From contig CP085710.1 of assembly GCA_023823795.1 (NCBI GenBank), positions 124,001-188,000 of the forward strand: a DNA stretch of 64,000 nucleotides, given 5' to 3'. The stretch comes from Bacillus sp. F19. Its GTDB lineage: Bacteria > Bacillota > Bacilli > Bacillales > Bacillaceae. The notes below the pieces were generated by a model that did no database searches, was not told where the DNA came from, and worked only from the letters and a program-made list of their open reading frames with translations. A program made the position numbers and the translations under genes. Positions 40,080 to 48,088 of the stretch are shown here, one piece after another. Numbering within the stretch: position 1 is the stretch's first letter; each line of letters starts with the position of its first letter.

Positions 40080-40501
40080 TAGCCAATAATAGACCAGATC
40101 TATTAAAAGAATGGGATTACAAAAAGAATGGAAATTTAAAACCAGAGAACTTTAAAGTGGCAAGTAAGGAAAAAGTAAATTGGGTTTGTAAAAAAGGTCA
40201 TTGTTGGTCAGCTACAATCGCAAGTCGAACATATGGTGGCAATAACTGTCCAGACTGTGGGAATAGAAGGTTACATAGGGGAAATAATTTAGCTGCCGTT
40301 AATCCAGGACTTGTTAAGGAGTGGCATCCTACTAAGAATGAAAAAGGCCCACAAGATTACTTTGCAAACTCTCATTTTAAAGTTTGGTGGTTATGTAAAA
40401 AATGCAGTTACGAATGGACTGCACTAATCTACAATAGAAATGGTAAACGTAGTGGATGTCCACTTTGTAATGGGAACATTCTTAAAAATAAGCAAGGTTA
40501 G
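40034..40501 (+). CDS. Two-repeat zinc-ribbon protein (treble-clef, DUF4379-like)
   Basis: 155 residues with two copies of a probable zinc-ribbon repeat. Copy 1: LLKEWDYKKNG, VNWVCKKGHCWSATI, NCPDCGNRR; copy 2: LVKEWHPTKNE, VWWLCKKCSYEWTAL, GCPLCNGN. Each has a W-x-C-x2-[GC] pair and a CPxC pair. Such repeats occur in mobile-element proteins, sometimes before nuclease domains; no nuclease domain is present. The GTG start at 40034 has only a weak ribosome-binding site and overlaps the divergent 177-residue gene, so the protein may be a truncated relic or start further in. Confidence 0.6.
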   Translation: MSILELKDRFECENSLANNRPDLLKEWDYKKNGNLKPENFKVASKEKVNWVCKKGHCWSATIASRTYGGNNCPDCGNRRLHRGNNLAAVNPGLVKEWHPTKNEKGPQDYFANSHFKVWWLCKKCSYEWTALIYNRNGKRSGCPLCNGNILKNKQG

Positions 40502-40610
40502 ACTAATAAGGATACAATGGTTGGTTTATTATAAAACATATCTTTTAAACTGGGCTACTTGCTTGATTCCTCTTGTATTAGAACTTTGCCTTCCCTAAAC
40601 GGCTTTTTAT

Positions 40611-40764
40611 TTATACTGCCCGCCAGCATAAAACTTGAATACCTAATGAATACTTTCTGATGAAAAATTAGATGAGATATTACTTTATAGAAGAAACTCG
40701 TTAAATTAAAGGCTTTAGACATTGAATGCGATATCGCCAATGTCTAATGAAAAATGAACGTAAA
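40611..40764. repeat. Right-end module R1 with degenerate attachment site
   Basis: TACTGCCCGCCAGCATAAAA, TGAATACC, TGAATACT, and about 135 bases later ATGAACGTAAA, the same order and spacing as at 51579-51731. The rest of the rpsI-end repeat is missing: the sequence jumps to CCTTCACAGCCCTTTCTCGG, so the core was deleted. Confidence 0.65.
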
Positions 40765-40773
40765 CCTTCACAG

Positions 40774-40803
40774 CCCTTTCTCGGATAATCGAGGAGGGTT
40801 TTT
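40774..40803 (+). terminator. Element left-end terminator, copy 2
   Basis: CCCTTTCTCG, ATAA-type loop, CGAGGAGGG and five T residues; homologous to 38237-38270 and 47835-47869. Confidence 0.7.
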
Positions 40804-41149
40804 GTTGTTTAGGAAACTATAAAAGATGATACAAACTCTGTCCACTCTATCCTTTGTTAAAAAAATTTCATTCAACAAAAAGATGAGTTTAGCACTAACT
40901 GTCCAGTTAATCAAATACGTATTCTGAATAAAAAGACATGAATAATAGTAAAGATTAAATGATTCTTTTGTAGTGAAAAGGATGTAAAAAGGAAGTGAAA
41001 ACAAGTTGAGATCCTAAAAGAAGTATTTAAAATATTGGTTTTCTGTTGAACAGTTGCCTTCAGATTTTATTTTTATACAAAAATAGGAAGTAAGGAATAT
41101 TGAATTTAGATAATTCTGGGAATAAGATTAACTTATATCCAACCGTTCG

Positions 41150-41271
41150 GTTGGTTCTAAATGAGCAAATTTTCATGCTTAGATTCTATGATCGCCAATT
41201 ACAAGGGATATGGGAAGGTGAATCGAGCAATGTGTTTGCTCAATTTAATTATGGAGAAGAGAGATAGAAGA
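41150..41271 (+). pseudogene. Decayed WXG100 gene fragment
   Basis: The DNA at about 41163-41250 aligns with the intact WXG100 gene at 47178-47265: GAGCAAATT, GATTCTATGAT and CAATTACAAGGGATATGGGA have matching counterparts. One frame reads RQLQGIWEGESSNVFAQF against SQLQGMWEGEASRAFAEQ. A one-base difference breaks the frame and a stop follows at 41269. It is therefore a relic of a second type VII secretion substrate. Confidence 0.65.
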
Positions 41272-41345
41272 CTGTTAGTTTGGATGAGGCGATCCAACAA
41301 GGCAATGGTAAACCAAAGATTATAAGATAATGTGAGGGATTGATA

Positions 41346-42740
41346 ATGGAAATAATGACAAAAGTTAAACAGCATAAAGCGATAACAGTAATTACCACTC
41401 TCGTGATATTAGGGATCATCTTTTTAACTATTATCTCTACAAATCAACCTACTTCTGAAGAATTAGTAAATAATTTTGAGCGAGCAATTATCGAAGGTGA
41501 TGTTAAAACTCTCGAGAAACTGCTTGATACAGAAGACAAGGAAATGAGATTAACTGAAAAAGATAGTAAACAACTCATTTTATATACACAAGATGATTCT
41601 GAATACTTGAAGGAGCTTATTTTTATTATGAAAGCTCAAGCTGCCATACTTGACCAAAATCAAGCTGCAAAGACTCAAAATCCTATCTTTCAACATGCAA
41701 CAGAAGGAGAGATTTTAGAAGCAGGGGATTATTATGTTAAGAAAAGTGAAGGTCTATTTTCCTCTCCTCATATCTATACTAGGTCTTATTCACTTACTGT
41801 ATCTGTGGAAGAACCGAAATCAACTATTAAGATTGAGAACAAAAAAGTACTTACTACCACAAAAAATCGTTTAGAGACTACACATCATCATCTACCACCA
41901 GGCACATACAATGTTTCAGCTTCAAAAAAATATAAATACGCGACAGTTACAGATAAAGAAAAGATACAACTTTTTGAAGAAGATGAATTTAAAGATAACG
42001 TATCGCTTGATGTATCTGGAAATCGAATAGCAATTGAATCAAATGCAGACAACGTTTCCATTTTTGTGAATGGAAAAGATACCGGAGATAAGGCTACGGT
42101 TGTAAGAGAATCATCATCCAATAGTAGTGACGATGAAGTTTTATATGGACCGTTCTCTAATAATGGAACTACTAAAATTCATGGAGAAGCGAGTTATCCA
42201 TGGGGAAAAGCGAAAAGTGATCCTCGATCGATCGATGAACAAACTGAAAGCATTGACGTAACACCCAATCCCTTTCAAGAAAAAAGTAATAAAGACCAAA
42301 TTGTACGGTTAATTAATGACTTTTCTCGACAGAGAATGCAAGCATTAGTGCAAGGAAATGCCTCTCTTATTAAAACAGCTTCAGATAATATTGTGAGAGA
42401 GTATACTGAAGATATTCAGAACGATAAAGAATATGAGTACTATTGGAAAGGCAAAGCGCTAGGGACGCGTATAAATTTCGGACAATTTACATTAAACCAA
42501 GAACAAGATCAATATACAGTGCGAATTCCTGTTGAATTTCATGATACACAAAAAGAATATGGTGGATGGAGCACTGACGAAGCAGAGCCCCTTGAGGAAA
42601 ATTTTGAGGATGCTTGGATAGAAGTTACCTATGATAATGAAAATAAAAATTGGACTGTGAATAGTGTAGATAATGTTGGTTGGGGTAAACCGGACGGATG
42701 GATGGAAGGAAATCAGGTGGTTAAAAGTGAGTTTAAATAA
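41346..42740 (+). CDS. TcaA/YvbJ-like membrane-anchored extracellular protein
   Basis: 464 residues from the ATG at 41346 with GTGAGGGA six or so bases upstream. One N-terminal transmembrane helix (about 13-32, ITVITTLVILGIIFLTIIST) anchors a large outside part. EELVNNFERAIIEGDVKTLEKLL, the repeated beta-rich segments (SVEEPKSTIKIENKKVL, VSIFVNGKDTG) and a C-terminal NTF2-like region resemble the tandem domains of S. aureus TcaA and B. subtilis YvbJ, which act at the cell wall. The zinc ribbon that usually precedes the helix is absent. Assignment rests on pattern and layout, so moderate confidence; substrate unknown. Confidence 0.6.
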   Translation: MEIMTKVKQHKAITVITTLVILGIIFLTIISTNQPTSEELVNNFERAIIEGDVKTLEKLLDTEDKEMRLTEKDSKQLILYTQDDSEYLKELIFIMKAQAAILDQNQAAKTQNPIFQHATEGEILEAGDYYVKKSEGLFSSPHIYTRSYSLTVSVEEPKSTIKIENKKVLTTTKNRLETTHHHLPPGTYNVSASKKYKYATVTDKEKIQLFEEDEFKDNVSLDVSGNRIAIESNADNVSIFVNGKDTGDKATVVRESSSNSSDDEVLYGPFSNNGTTKIHGEASYPWGKAKSDPRSIDEQTESIDVTPNPFQEKSNKDQIVRLINDFSRQRMQALVQGNASLIKTASDNIVREYTEDIQNDKEYEYYWKGKALGTRINFGQFTLNQEQDQYTVRIPVEFHDTQKEYGGWSTDEAEPLEENFEDAWIEVTYDNENKNWTVNSVDNVGWGKPDGWMEGNQVVKSEFK

Positions 42741-42744
42741 TTGC

Positions 42745-42930
42745 AAAAGAACATTCAATGCAATTACACACATTGCCCGCCAGCATATGATTTTATGAAT
42801 ACCTTTTGAGTACCCTTTAATGCACTTAAATGAAATTCATTGAAATCGAAAATGTATTAAATCCTTATTAACAAAGGCTTATGAAGTATTGTTAAATGGT
42901 TTAAATGATTTAATTCATTAGAAAGTGAGT
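42745..42930. repeat. Right-end module R2 without attachment site
   Basis: AAAAGAACATTCAATGCAAT then TTACACACATTGCCCGCCAG, CATA, TGAATACC and GAGTACCC. The first 40 bases match module R3 (47587-47626) closely, but no rpsI end follows. It marks the right end of a further element whose junction was lost, splitting the middle part of the island into a TcaA unit and a toxin unit. Confidence 0.6.
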
Positions 42931-42941
42931 GTTTTCAGTTC

Positions 42942-43649
42942 ATGAAAGAAGAATTTAAAAAGAAATTAAAAGCGCTTGCGATGGAAAAAGCAGATAAGAT
43001 TGTCCATACATTAGACAAAGAAAACCAAATGGAGTTTGGGTTAACAATAAAAGAATTTTCTAAATTATTCATTGAAGATCAACCGATTTTTCAAAAACTT
43101 TATCGTGCGTATAAAAAAAATGTAACTTCTATAGAATTGGAAAGCAATACTCTTGATATTTTATATAAAAAAGAAAATAGTCTACATACAATTGAATTTT
43201 CAAATAAGCAATTTTCATTAGATGAAGAAACTTATGTTCATTTACTTTCTTATTCAATAGAAATTATGAGGGAAGTTTTGCCGCTAGGTTCTGTTGTCGA
43301 ATTAGATACAACATATTTTAAACCCGATCAACAAATGAAATCACCATCAAAAATAATCATTACAGGTCGATTTATTGCGCCAAAGGGCTATAACATATAT
43401 TTTCCGTATTCTGGTGTTGTATACCCATTTGGTGAAATGAAACCCGGCTCGAAAATACATTTTACAGCACCTTTAATCAAAAGTGTCATACATCTAGGGT
43501 TTAAAGATGAAGTAGAAGAAGCGTTTGAACTATTAATAAAAAAGGAGTTTATCGTGGATAAAAATATGAAATCCATTGAGTTTTCCGTTCATGATATGAA
43601 AAAGCTTCAAAAAGAGCTGGAATCGAAACAAAAAGCAGGTGAACTTTAA
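42942..43649 (+). CDS. DUF4176-type type VII secretion accessory protein
   Basis: 235 residues, ATG at 42942 after GAAAGTGAGTG. The core LPLGSVVELDTTYFKPD, then KIIITGRFIAPKGYN and FPYSGVVYPFGEM, fits the DUF4176 pattern (LPLGSVV, GR, Y-x-G-x2-YP-x-G), a family regularly found in LXG-toxin operons of Firmicutes. The N-terminal 90 residues are helical and unassigned. It starts a run of five closely spaced or overlapping genes, so it is probably part of the toxin's export or handling module. Exact role unknown. Confidence 0.65.
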   Translation: MKEEFKKKLKALAMEKADKIVHTLDKENQMEFGLTIKEFSKLFIEDQPIFQKLYRAYKKNVTSIELESNTLDILYKKENSLHTIEFSNKQFSLDEETYVHLLSYSIEIMREVLPLGSVVELDTTYFKPDQQMKSPSKIIITGRFIAPKGYNIYFPYSGVVYPFGEMKPGSKIHFTAPLIKSVIHLGFKDEVEEAFELLIKKEFIVDKNMKSIEFSVHDMKKLQKELESKQKAGEL

Positions 43650-43879
43650 TGGGGTTATATGATTATGATTTTTGCCATGGCATCGTTTATGGATCATGGG
43701 GATTAGACTCTGGAATTATTAATAATTTACAGGATGCAATAGATGAAATTAAGCAGAATTTTGAAGATATGGATCTTGAAAATGCCTCCGTTCAAGAAGA
43801 AATGAAAGTTATTATCGATCAAATGATTTCCGAATTAAACAGGTTAATCGATACGATTAATTCAGTGCAGTTCAGATAA
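43649..43879 (+). CDS. Small helical protein of the type VII toxin operon
   Basis: 76 residues; its ATG overlaps the stop of the preceding gene. After a glycine- and aromatic-rich start (GLYDYDFCHGIVYGSWGLDS) the rest is a long amphipathic helix pair (LQDAIDEIKQNFEDM, IIDQMISELNRLIDTI). Size and position suit the small helical partners that bind LXG toxins. No named family is assigned. Confidence 0.6.
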   Translation: MGLYDYDFCHGIVYGSWGLDSGIINNLQDAIDEIKQNFEDMDLENASVQEEMKVIIDQMISELNRLIDTINSVQFR

Positions 43880-43909
43880 AATGCCGAAGGGAAGGAGTGT
43901 CTTCACGGT

Positions 43910-44215
43910 ATGGCGGCAAAAGAAATCAAATTAGATAAAGAAAGTCTACAATCAACTTTAAATGAATTAAAGAAGGCAATTGATAATTTTAACAGCTACA
44001 CAACAACTTTTAATTCCAATACGAGAAATCAATTAGAAAGTTTCAATTCAGACTTTATCGAAAAGGTAGACACCTTGTTGGAAAACATGACTGATAATGT
44101 GAATACGGATTTGATTAAAAATATGAACGCCATTCATAAAGTAGGAGAAGAATTACTGCGAAATATGAAAGAAACAGACGAAGAGATTAGTGATGCTATC
44201 CGGAGTGGGAAATAA
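43910..44215 (+). CDS. WXG100-like/Lap-type helical partner of the toxin
   Basis: 101 residues, two predicted long helices (KESLQSTLNELKKAIDNFNS and LIKNMNAIHKVGEELLRNMK) ending in DEEISDAIRSG. This is the shape of YwqI/DUF5344- or TIGR04197-type proteins that pair with an LXG toxin for type VII export. There is no WXG motif. The stop overlaps the toxin start (TAATG), a strong sign of joint function. Confidence 0.6.
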   Translation: MAAKEIKLDKESLQSTLNELKKAIDNFNSYTTTFNSNTRNQLESFNSDFIEKVDTLLENMTDNVNTDLIKNMNAIHKVGEELLRNMKETDEEISDAIRSGK

Positions 44216-45747
44216 TGAGCGATTTAAAAATAAATTATGGCATACTTGACCACATTATCGGCCAGCTGTATATATATACCGAGGCACTTAATAGTATGAA
44301 CACTTCCCTTTCTAACATATCAGCATTTTTAGAAAGCAATCGCGGTGAAAGTATTGACGCATGGGAGGAAATGATAAAAAATTCAAAGGAAAATATTAAA
44401 AGCTATAAAACTCAAGTCGAAGATCTCCTTTCATTATTTGAAAATTATGTAGCAGATACGACGACATTCATCACACCAATCGCAAGAAATGCAATGATGC
44501 AAGTGGATCGATATGATATATGGGCAAATTTAGAAAACCTTGAAACAGGCATATTAAAAAATGTACCAATAGCATTAAAATTAACATATATGACTCCTAC
44601 TTCTTTTTTTAGTTTTACAGACCCCACTGAACAAGAAAAAGATAAAAGTGAAGAAAATAAGGCAAAAATGAAAAGGATCCGCCATGAAATTGAAGTTTCT
44701 AAAAATAGACTAGATAAGAAAATGGATGAACTATGGGATCTTTATCATTCGAAAATTGTTAAATTTGAAAATACTGATGTTGCATATAGTGATAAAGCTG
44801 CCCATATAAAAGGTAAGTATACAAGCTTTTTGGAAGGTACAGTGGATATTGTTGAAATAATCTTCGTAGGGGCATGGGACCTTTTAAAAGGCCTTGTAAT
44901 AGCGGTTTATGAAATCGTAAAAGGAGTACTTACGATCGTAGTAGATATTGGAGTTGTTTCCCTATCGGGTTGGATTCCTGATGAGGATGAACCTGATTTT
45001 CTAAAAAAAGAAGCATATGAAACATACTATGATTATAAAGCAATGATTCAACAATTAATAAATGACCCTACGGACGTTTTATTTGAATCTCCCTTTCAAT
45101 CTATTACAGATACAGTTGAAGAAGAAGGAATCATGTATGTGGCGGGTGGTACCTTATCGTCTTTTGTACCTATTGTTGGTGGTCTAAAACTGATTAAGGC
45201 TAGAGTTGGTATTGCTTTGGAAGGTGCAGATGGTCAAAATCTCATGACCACTATTGGGAAAGCAGATAAATCAGCATCAACAATTAAGTATTTAGAGGAC
45301 ATGATTAGAAATGAAGTAAACGAGCATGGCGTAATATTTGACCGAAATGGCAATGTGATTAGTAATTTGATAACCGATGGTCATCGAAGTAAAATTGATC
45401 TTTCTCCATATAAAAATCAATGCAAGGACGCAATCTTTACACATAATCATCCACAAAATGGACATTTTAGTTTTGAGGATATTGAAACTGCAATGAACTT
45501 TGATATGGCAGAAATACGTGCTACCCTTCCAAATGGGGTCACCTTTAGTATGAAACGAGGAGCAAATGGGTGGAATCAGTCTGCTATGAATGATTTGCGT
45601 GGTGTTTTTCAGAAAGCGTACCAAGAATTGAAAACTGACCCCAAAATGATTAAGCTACAACAAGAAGGGAATAAAGCAGCTATAAATGATATGTTTATGG
45701 ACACAATAGGAAAAATGATTGGAGGAGAATATAATGTCTTTAGATGA
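44215..45747 (+). CDS. Putative type VII secreted toxin with C-terminal JAMM-like domain
   Basis: 510 residues. Residues 1-130 are helical and LXG/WXG-like (KINYGILDHIIGQLYIYTEA); 140-185 are charged and likely coiled coil; 209-250 are strongly hydrophobic; 300-345 are small-residue rich as in pre-toxin segments. The C-terminal part (about 357-455) has EHGVIFDRNGNVI, then H410-x-H412-P, S419 and D422 (FTHNHPQNGHFSFEDIE) and FSMKRGANGW. HxHP...SxxD with an upstream Glu (E370) resembles the JAB/MPN metallopeptidase (JAMM) motif, with six rather than seven residues before Ser. Similar HNHP-type domains occur in phage and polymorphic toxins. Activity is inference. Confidence 0.65.
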   Translation: MSDLKINYGILDHIIGQLYIYTEALNSMNTSLSNISAFLESNRGESIDAWEEMIKNSKENIKSYKTQVEDLLSLFENYVADTTTFITPIARNAMMQVDRYDIWANLENLETGILKNVPIALKLTYMTPTSFFSFTDPTEQEKDKSEENKAKMKRIRHEIEVSKNRLDKKMDELWDLYHSKIVKFENTDVAYSDKAAHIKGKYTSFLEGTVDIVEIIFVGAWDLLKGLVIAVYEIVKGVLTIVVDIGVVSLSGWIPDEDEPDFLKKEAYETYYDYKAMIQQLINDPTDVLFESPFQSITDTVEEEGIMYVAGGTLSSFVPIVGGLKLIKARVGIALEGADGQNLMTTIGKADKSASTIKYLEDMIRNEVNEHGVIFDRNGNVISNLITDGHRSKIDLSPYKNQCKDAIFTHNHPQNGHFSFEDIETAMNFDMAEIRATLPNGVTFSMKRGANGWNQSAMNDLRGVFQKAYQELKTDPKMIKLQQEGNKAAINDMFMDTIGKMIGGEYNVFR

Positions 45748-46234
45748 TTATTGCACTTCGTTTGAAAAGAAGCATTTATATAAGAAAGTCTATCCGATTG
45801 GCGTGATTGATGATAGTGAGGAGAATCCAATTTACTATTTTACAAGCGAGTGGAATCAATTAAGGGCTGAATTTCAAGCACTACCTTTTCCCGAACTTGT
45901 TTTTAAACTGGTTTCTATTTTTCAAGAAGGAATTCCAGAATACATGCGACTTATGGAGTTGTTTGGAACGGATATTAGTTCTGAATTAGTGGATGAGAAA
46001 AAAAGAATTTACTGTAGCAATGTTGAATGCGGGCAGGATGATATTTACAAAGTTGAAATGCGGCTCGATGAACAGGGAGTAAAGATTAATGAGCTTTACT
46101 TATTTGTTCGGGAGTTGCCTGACATGAATAATGTAAGAACCTTTTTAAAGGGGAACTATGACGATGTAAATATCAGTATGATTGATAATCTTGTAGTCCT
46201 AGATATGGATTGCAAAATAGTTTTACAGAATTAA
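45734..46234 (+). CDS. Probable immunity protein for the adjacent toxin
   Basis: 166 residues from the ATG at 45734, which lies inside the toxin's last codons and has GGAGGAGAA before it. No recognised domain: an acidic protein with EWNQLRAEFQALPFPELVFK and YCSNVECGQDDIYKVEMRL. It has no signal peptide or membrane helix, so it would act in the cytoplasm. Its overlap with the toxin end, size and acidity are typical of immunity genes in such operons; identity with any immunity family is not claimed. Confidence 0.6.
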   Translation: MSLDDYCTSFEKKHLYKKVYPIGVIDDSEENPIYYFTSEWNQLRAEFQALPFPELVFKLVSIFQEGIPEYMRLMELFGTDISSELVDEKKRIYCSNVECGQDDIYKVEMRLDEQGVKINELYLFVRELPDMNNVRTFLKGNYDDVNISMIDNLVVLDMDCKIVLQN

Positions 46235-46611
46235 GCTGGATGATGTGAGCTATATGAAAGCGCAACATTGCAGGACTGGTGAATTACCCAGTTCTTTAGC
46301 CAATCAAGGTCTATGTTTAAAGTAACGTTTTTATTTTTGACTATCCCTTTTCCACACACTTTGTCGGTCAGTTAAAAAAACTGCACTTGGCGGATCATCA
46401 TAGAGAGAAATTTAAACCAATGAACCTTTCTCTTGTATTAACCAATTATATATAAGCCTTTCGCTGAAGAAGAATTGTTATCAAATATTAATCAACTAAA
46501 AAACGATACTATGGATATTGCAGATAATATACGGAATATGGCGATAAATTTTAAAGAAAAAGATAATTAAATTGCAAACTGGTTAAAGTTAGATTTAAGG
46601 AGAGCGGTTTA
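46235..46611. other. Intergenic region with a relic of a helical gene
   Basis: About 375 bases without an intact gene. The reading frame 46464-46570 encodes EEELLSNINQLKNDTMDIAD and NIRNMAINFKEKDN before a TAA. This resembles the C-terminus of a small WXG100/Lap-type protein, so a further partner gene has decayed here. Confidence 0.5.
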
Positions 46612-46986
46612 ATGGAGGATAATCTGCATAGATATGATAGGTATGACGAGAGCAAGCTAACAAAAGATCAAGAGGAAAAAATTCAAGAAATTTTGTTACA
46701 ATCACAACGGGAACAATTAGAACGTCAAATTAAAGCACGTCTGGATGAAGAATGTAGAAATCTACAAAAGATTGCATCATACAGATATCAACTCCGAGAA
46801 CATCCATCTCAAATAATGAATATCACAAAAATATTAATACAGAGCTTTAATGGTAAAGCAAGAGATGCCCTGGATGAGAGAATAAAAAATAACTTCTATC
46901 TTAGCAATCATACAAATTCAAATTACGATAGATTTATAAATAGCTCTGGTATGCGAGGTTCTAATAGATATTTCATTGAATTTTAA
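46612..46986 (+). CDS. Hypothetical protein, 124 residues
   Basis: ATG at 46612 after TAAGGAGAGCGG. Charged and helical in the first half (KLTKDQEEKIQEILLQSQRE) and Asn-rich towards the end (YLSNHTNSNYDRFINSSG). No signal peptide or known domain. It sits between the toxin module and the WXG100 gene on the same strand; no function can be given. Confidence 0.5.
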   Translation: MEDNLHRYDRYDESKLTKDQEEKIQEILLQSQREQLERQIKARLDEECRNLQKIASYRYQLREHPSQIMNITKILIQSFNGKARDALDERIKNNFYLSNHTNSNYDRFINSSGMRGSNRYFIEF

Positions 46987-47101
46987 AAAGGTAAAACAAA
47001 ATTATAATTACATCCTTAATAAGTTTAGAAGTCTTTGTTTCTTCTCTAATATAGAAGTAACTTTGATTTTATAAAAATTAATTAATAAGGGAGAGATTGA
47101 A

Positions 47102-47395
47102 ATGTCAGGTAATATTCGCGTTACCCCAGCTGAATTAGTTGTTATGTCGACTCGCTACAATGGTGAAAGCGGTCAGGTGGGTGAGCAAATTACTCGCTTG
47201 GATTCCATGATTAGTCAATTACAAGGAATGTGGGAAGGCGAAGCAAGCCGTGCATTCGCTGAGCAATATGAAACATTAAAGCCTTCTTTCATTCAAATGC
47301 AGCAATTATTAGAGGATATCTCTAGTCAGCTGAACGGTACTGCTCGTGCCCTTGAAGAAGCAGATCAGCAAATTGCCAGTCAAATCCGTAGTTAA
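47102..47395 (+). CDS. WXG100 family type VII secretion protein (EsxA/YukE-like)
   Basis: 97 residues, the family's size. Helix-turn-helix hairpin with the turn motif W44-E-G46 in SQLQGMWEGEASRAFAEQYE. The second helix ends LEEADQQIASQIRS. WXG100 proteins are exported as dimers by the ESX/T7b machine and co-secreted with toxins. No EssB, EssC or EsaA gene is in the window, so it would depend on machinery elsewhere. ATG at 47102 follows AAGGGAGAG. Confidence 0.9.
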   Translation: MSGNIRVTPAELVVMSTRYNGESGQVGEQITRLDSMISQLQGMWEGEASRAFAEQYETLKPSFIQMQQLLEDISSQLNGTARALEEADQQIASQIRS

Positions 47396-47480
47396 TATCA
47401 TATGACAATTTAGTTAGTAAAGAAGGAGCAGAGTAATAATTGGATTACTTTCTGGTTATTTAGAATTGCAGGGCTTACGG

Positions 47481-47512
47481 AAAAGGAGTTTTATCGACTC
47501 CTTTTTTCTTTT
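47481..47512 (+). terminator. Terminator after the WXG100 gene
   Basis: AAAGGAGT, loop TTTATCG, ACTCCTTTTTTC; T-rich tract follows. Confidence 0.75.
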
Positions 47513-47586
47513 TAAATTAATGAGAAATTTAATTTTGAATTGCAACATTTTTATTGGTGTTGATAGGCTGCAATAATACTACAAGT

Positions 47587-47750
47587 AAAAAGAACATTTA
47601 ATGTACTTACACACATTACCCGCCAGCATATAAATTTGAATACCTTTTAGTCACTTGTATGAAATAAGGTGAAACCAAAATGTAAGAAACCTTTATATCT
47701 TAAGGGTTTTAACATTTGATGAAATACCTTTAAGGTATATCAAAAAATGG
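47587..47750. repeat. Right-end module R3
   Basis: TTACACACATTACCCGCCAG, CATATAAATTTGAATACC, then about 100 bases almost identical to the module at 51568-51724 (AAGGTGAAACC, AACCTTTATATCTTAA, GAAATACCTTTAAGG). It leads directly into the rpsI-end repeat. Confidence 0.8.
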
Positions 47751-47809
47751 ACGTAAAAAATATGGTCTTAAAGGCGCTCGTCGTGCACCTCAGTTCTCAA
47801 AACGTTAAT
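47751..47809. repeat. rpsI 3'-end duplicate, copy 2
   Basis: One mismatch to 38164-38222 over 59 bases; it includes the rpsI stop codon but no gene in frame upstream. It marks the junction between the toxin unit and the encapsulin unit. Confidence 0.9.
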
Positions 47810-47834
47810 ATTCTCTATCTATCAACGTTTACTG

Positions 47835-47869
47835 CCCTTTCTCGGATTGCCGAGGAAGGGTTTTTTTTT
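47835..47869 (+). terminator. Element left-end terminator, copy 3
   Basis: CCCTTTCTCGG, ATTG, CCGAGGAAGGG and nine T residues, just after the second rpsI-end copy. Confidence 0.8.
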
Positions 47870-47897
47870 GAGAAAAAATCAGTTTGAATACCCTTCC

Positions 47898-48088
47898 TCA
47901 TAAATCTATATAATTTTTAAATAAATTTGCTACTTTTTCTTTCGCTGTATTTGTCACGTGTGTATAGTTATTCATTGTGGTTTGAATGTCTGTATGACCT
48001 AGTCTTACTTTAACATCCTTAATACTTGCACCAGCTTCAAATAGTAAAGAAGCATAGGTATGTCGGTATCTATGAATGGTAATGGGCT
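47898..48088 (-). pseudogene. Truncated tyrosine integrase, C-terminal remnant
   Basis: The minus strand encodes about 63 residues matching the end of the integrase at 38312-39485: HRYRHTYASLLFEAGASIK, VRLGHTDIQTTMNNYTHV and KEKVANLFKNYIDL. The His-x-x-Arg and Tyr positions remain but the rest of the gene is gone. Homology stops near 48088. The encapsulin unit thus cannot move by itself. Confidence 0.85.

Larger units (their letters stand above)
40502..41345. other. Gene-free junction region between elements
   Basis: No convincing intact gene in about 840 bases. It holds a right-end module (40611-40753), a scar of the rpsI attachment site (about 40754-40764), a left-end terminator (40774-40803) and a decayed WXG100 fragment (about 41150-41271). 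Open frames on the minus strand here have no coding character. Confidence 0.7.

Noticed and set aside
40768..41004. 78-residue minus-strand open frame in the element junction
   Set aside because: It reads through the terminator hairpin and AT-rich junction, has no ribosome-binding site and a low-complexity Phe/Tyr/Leu composition.
45292..45624. 110-residue open frame opposite the toxin's C-terminal domain
   Set aside because: Antisense to a convincing coding region; no ribosome-binding site.
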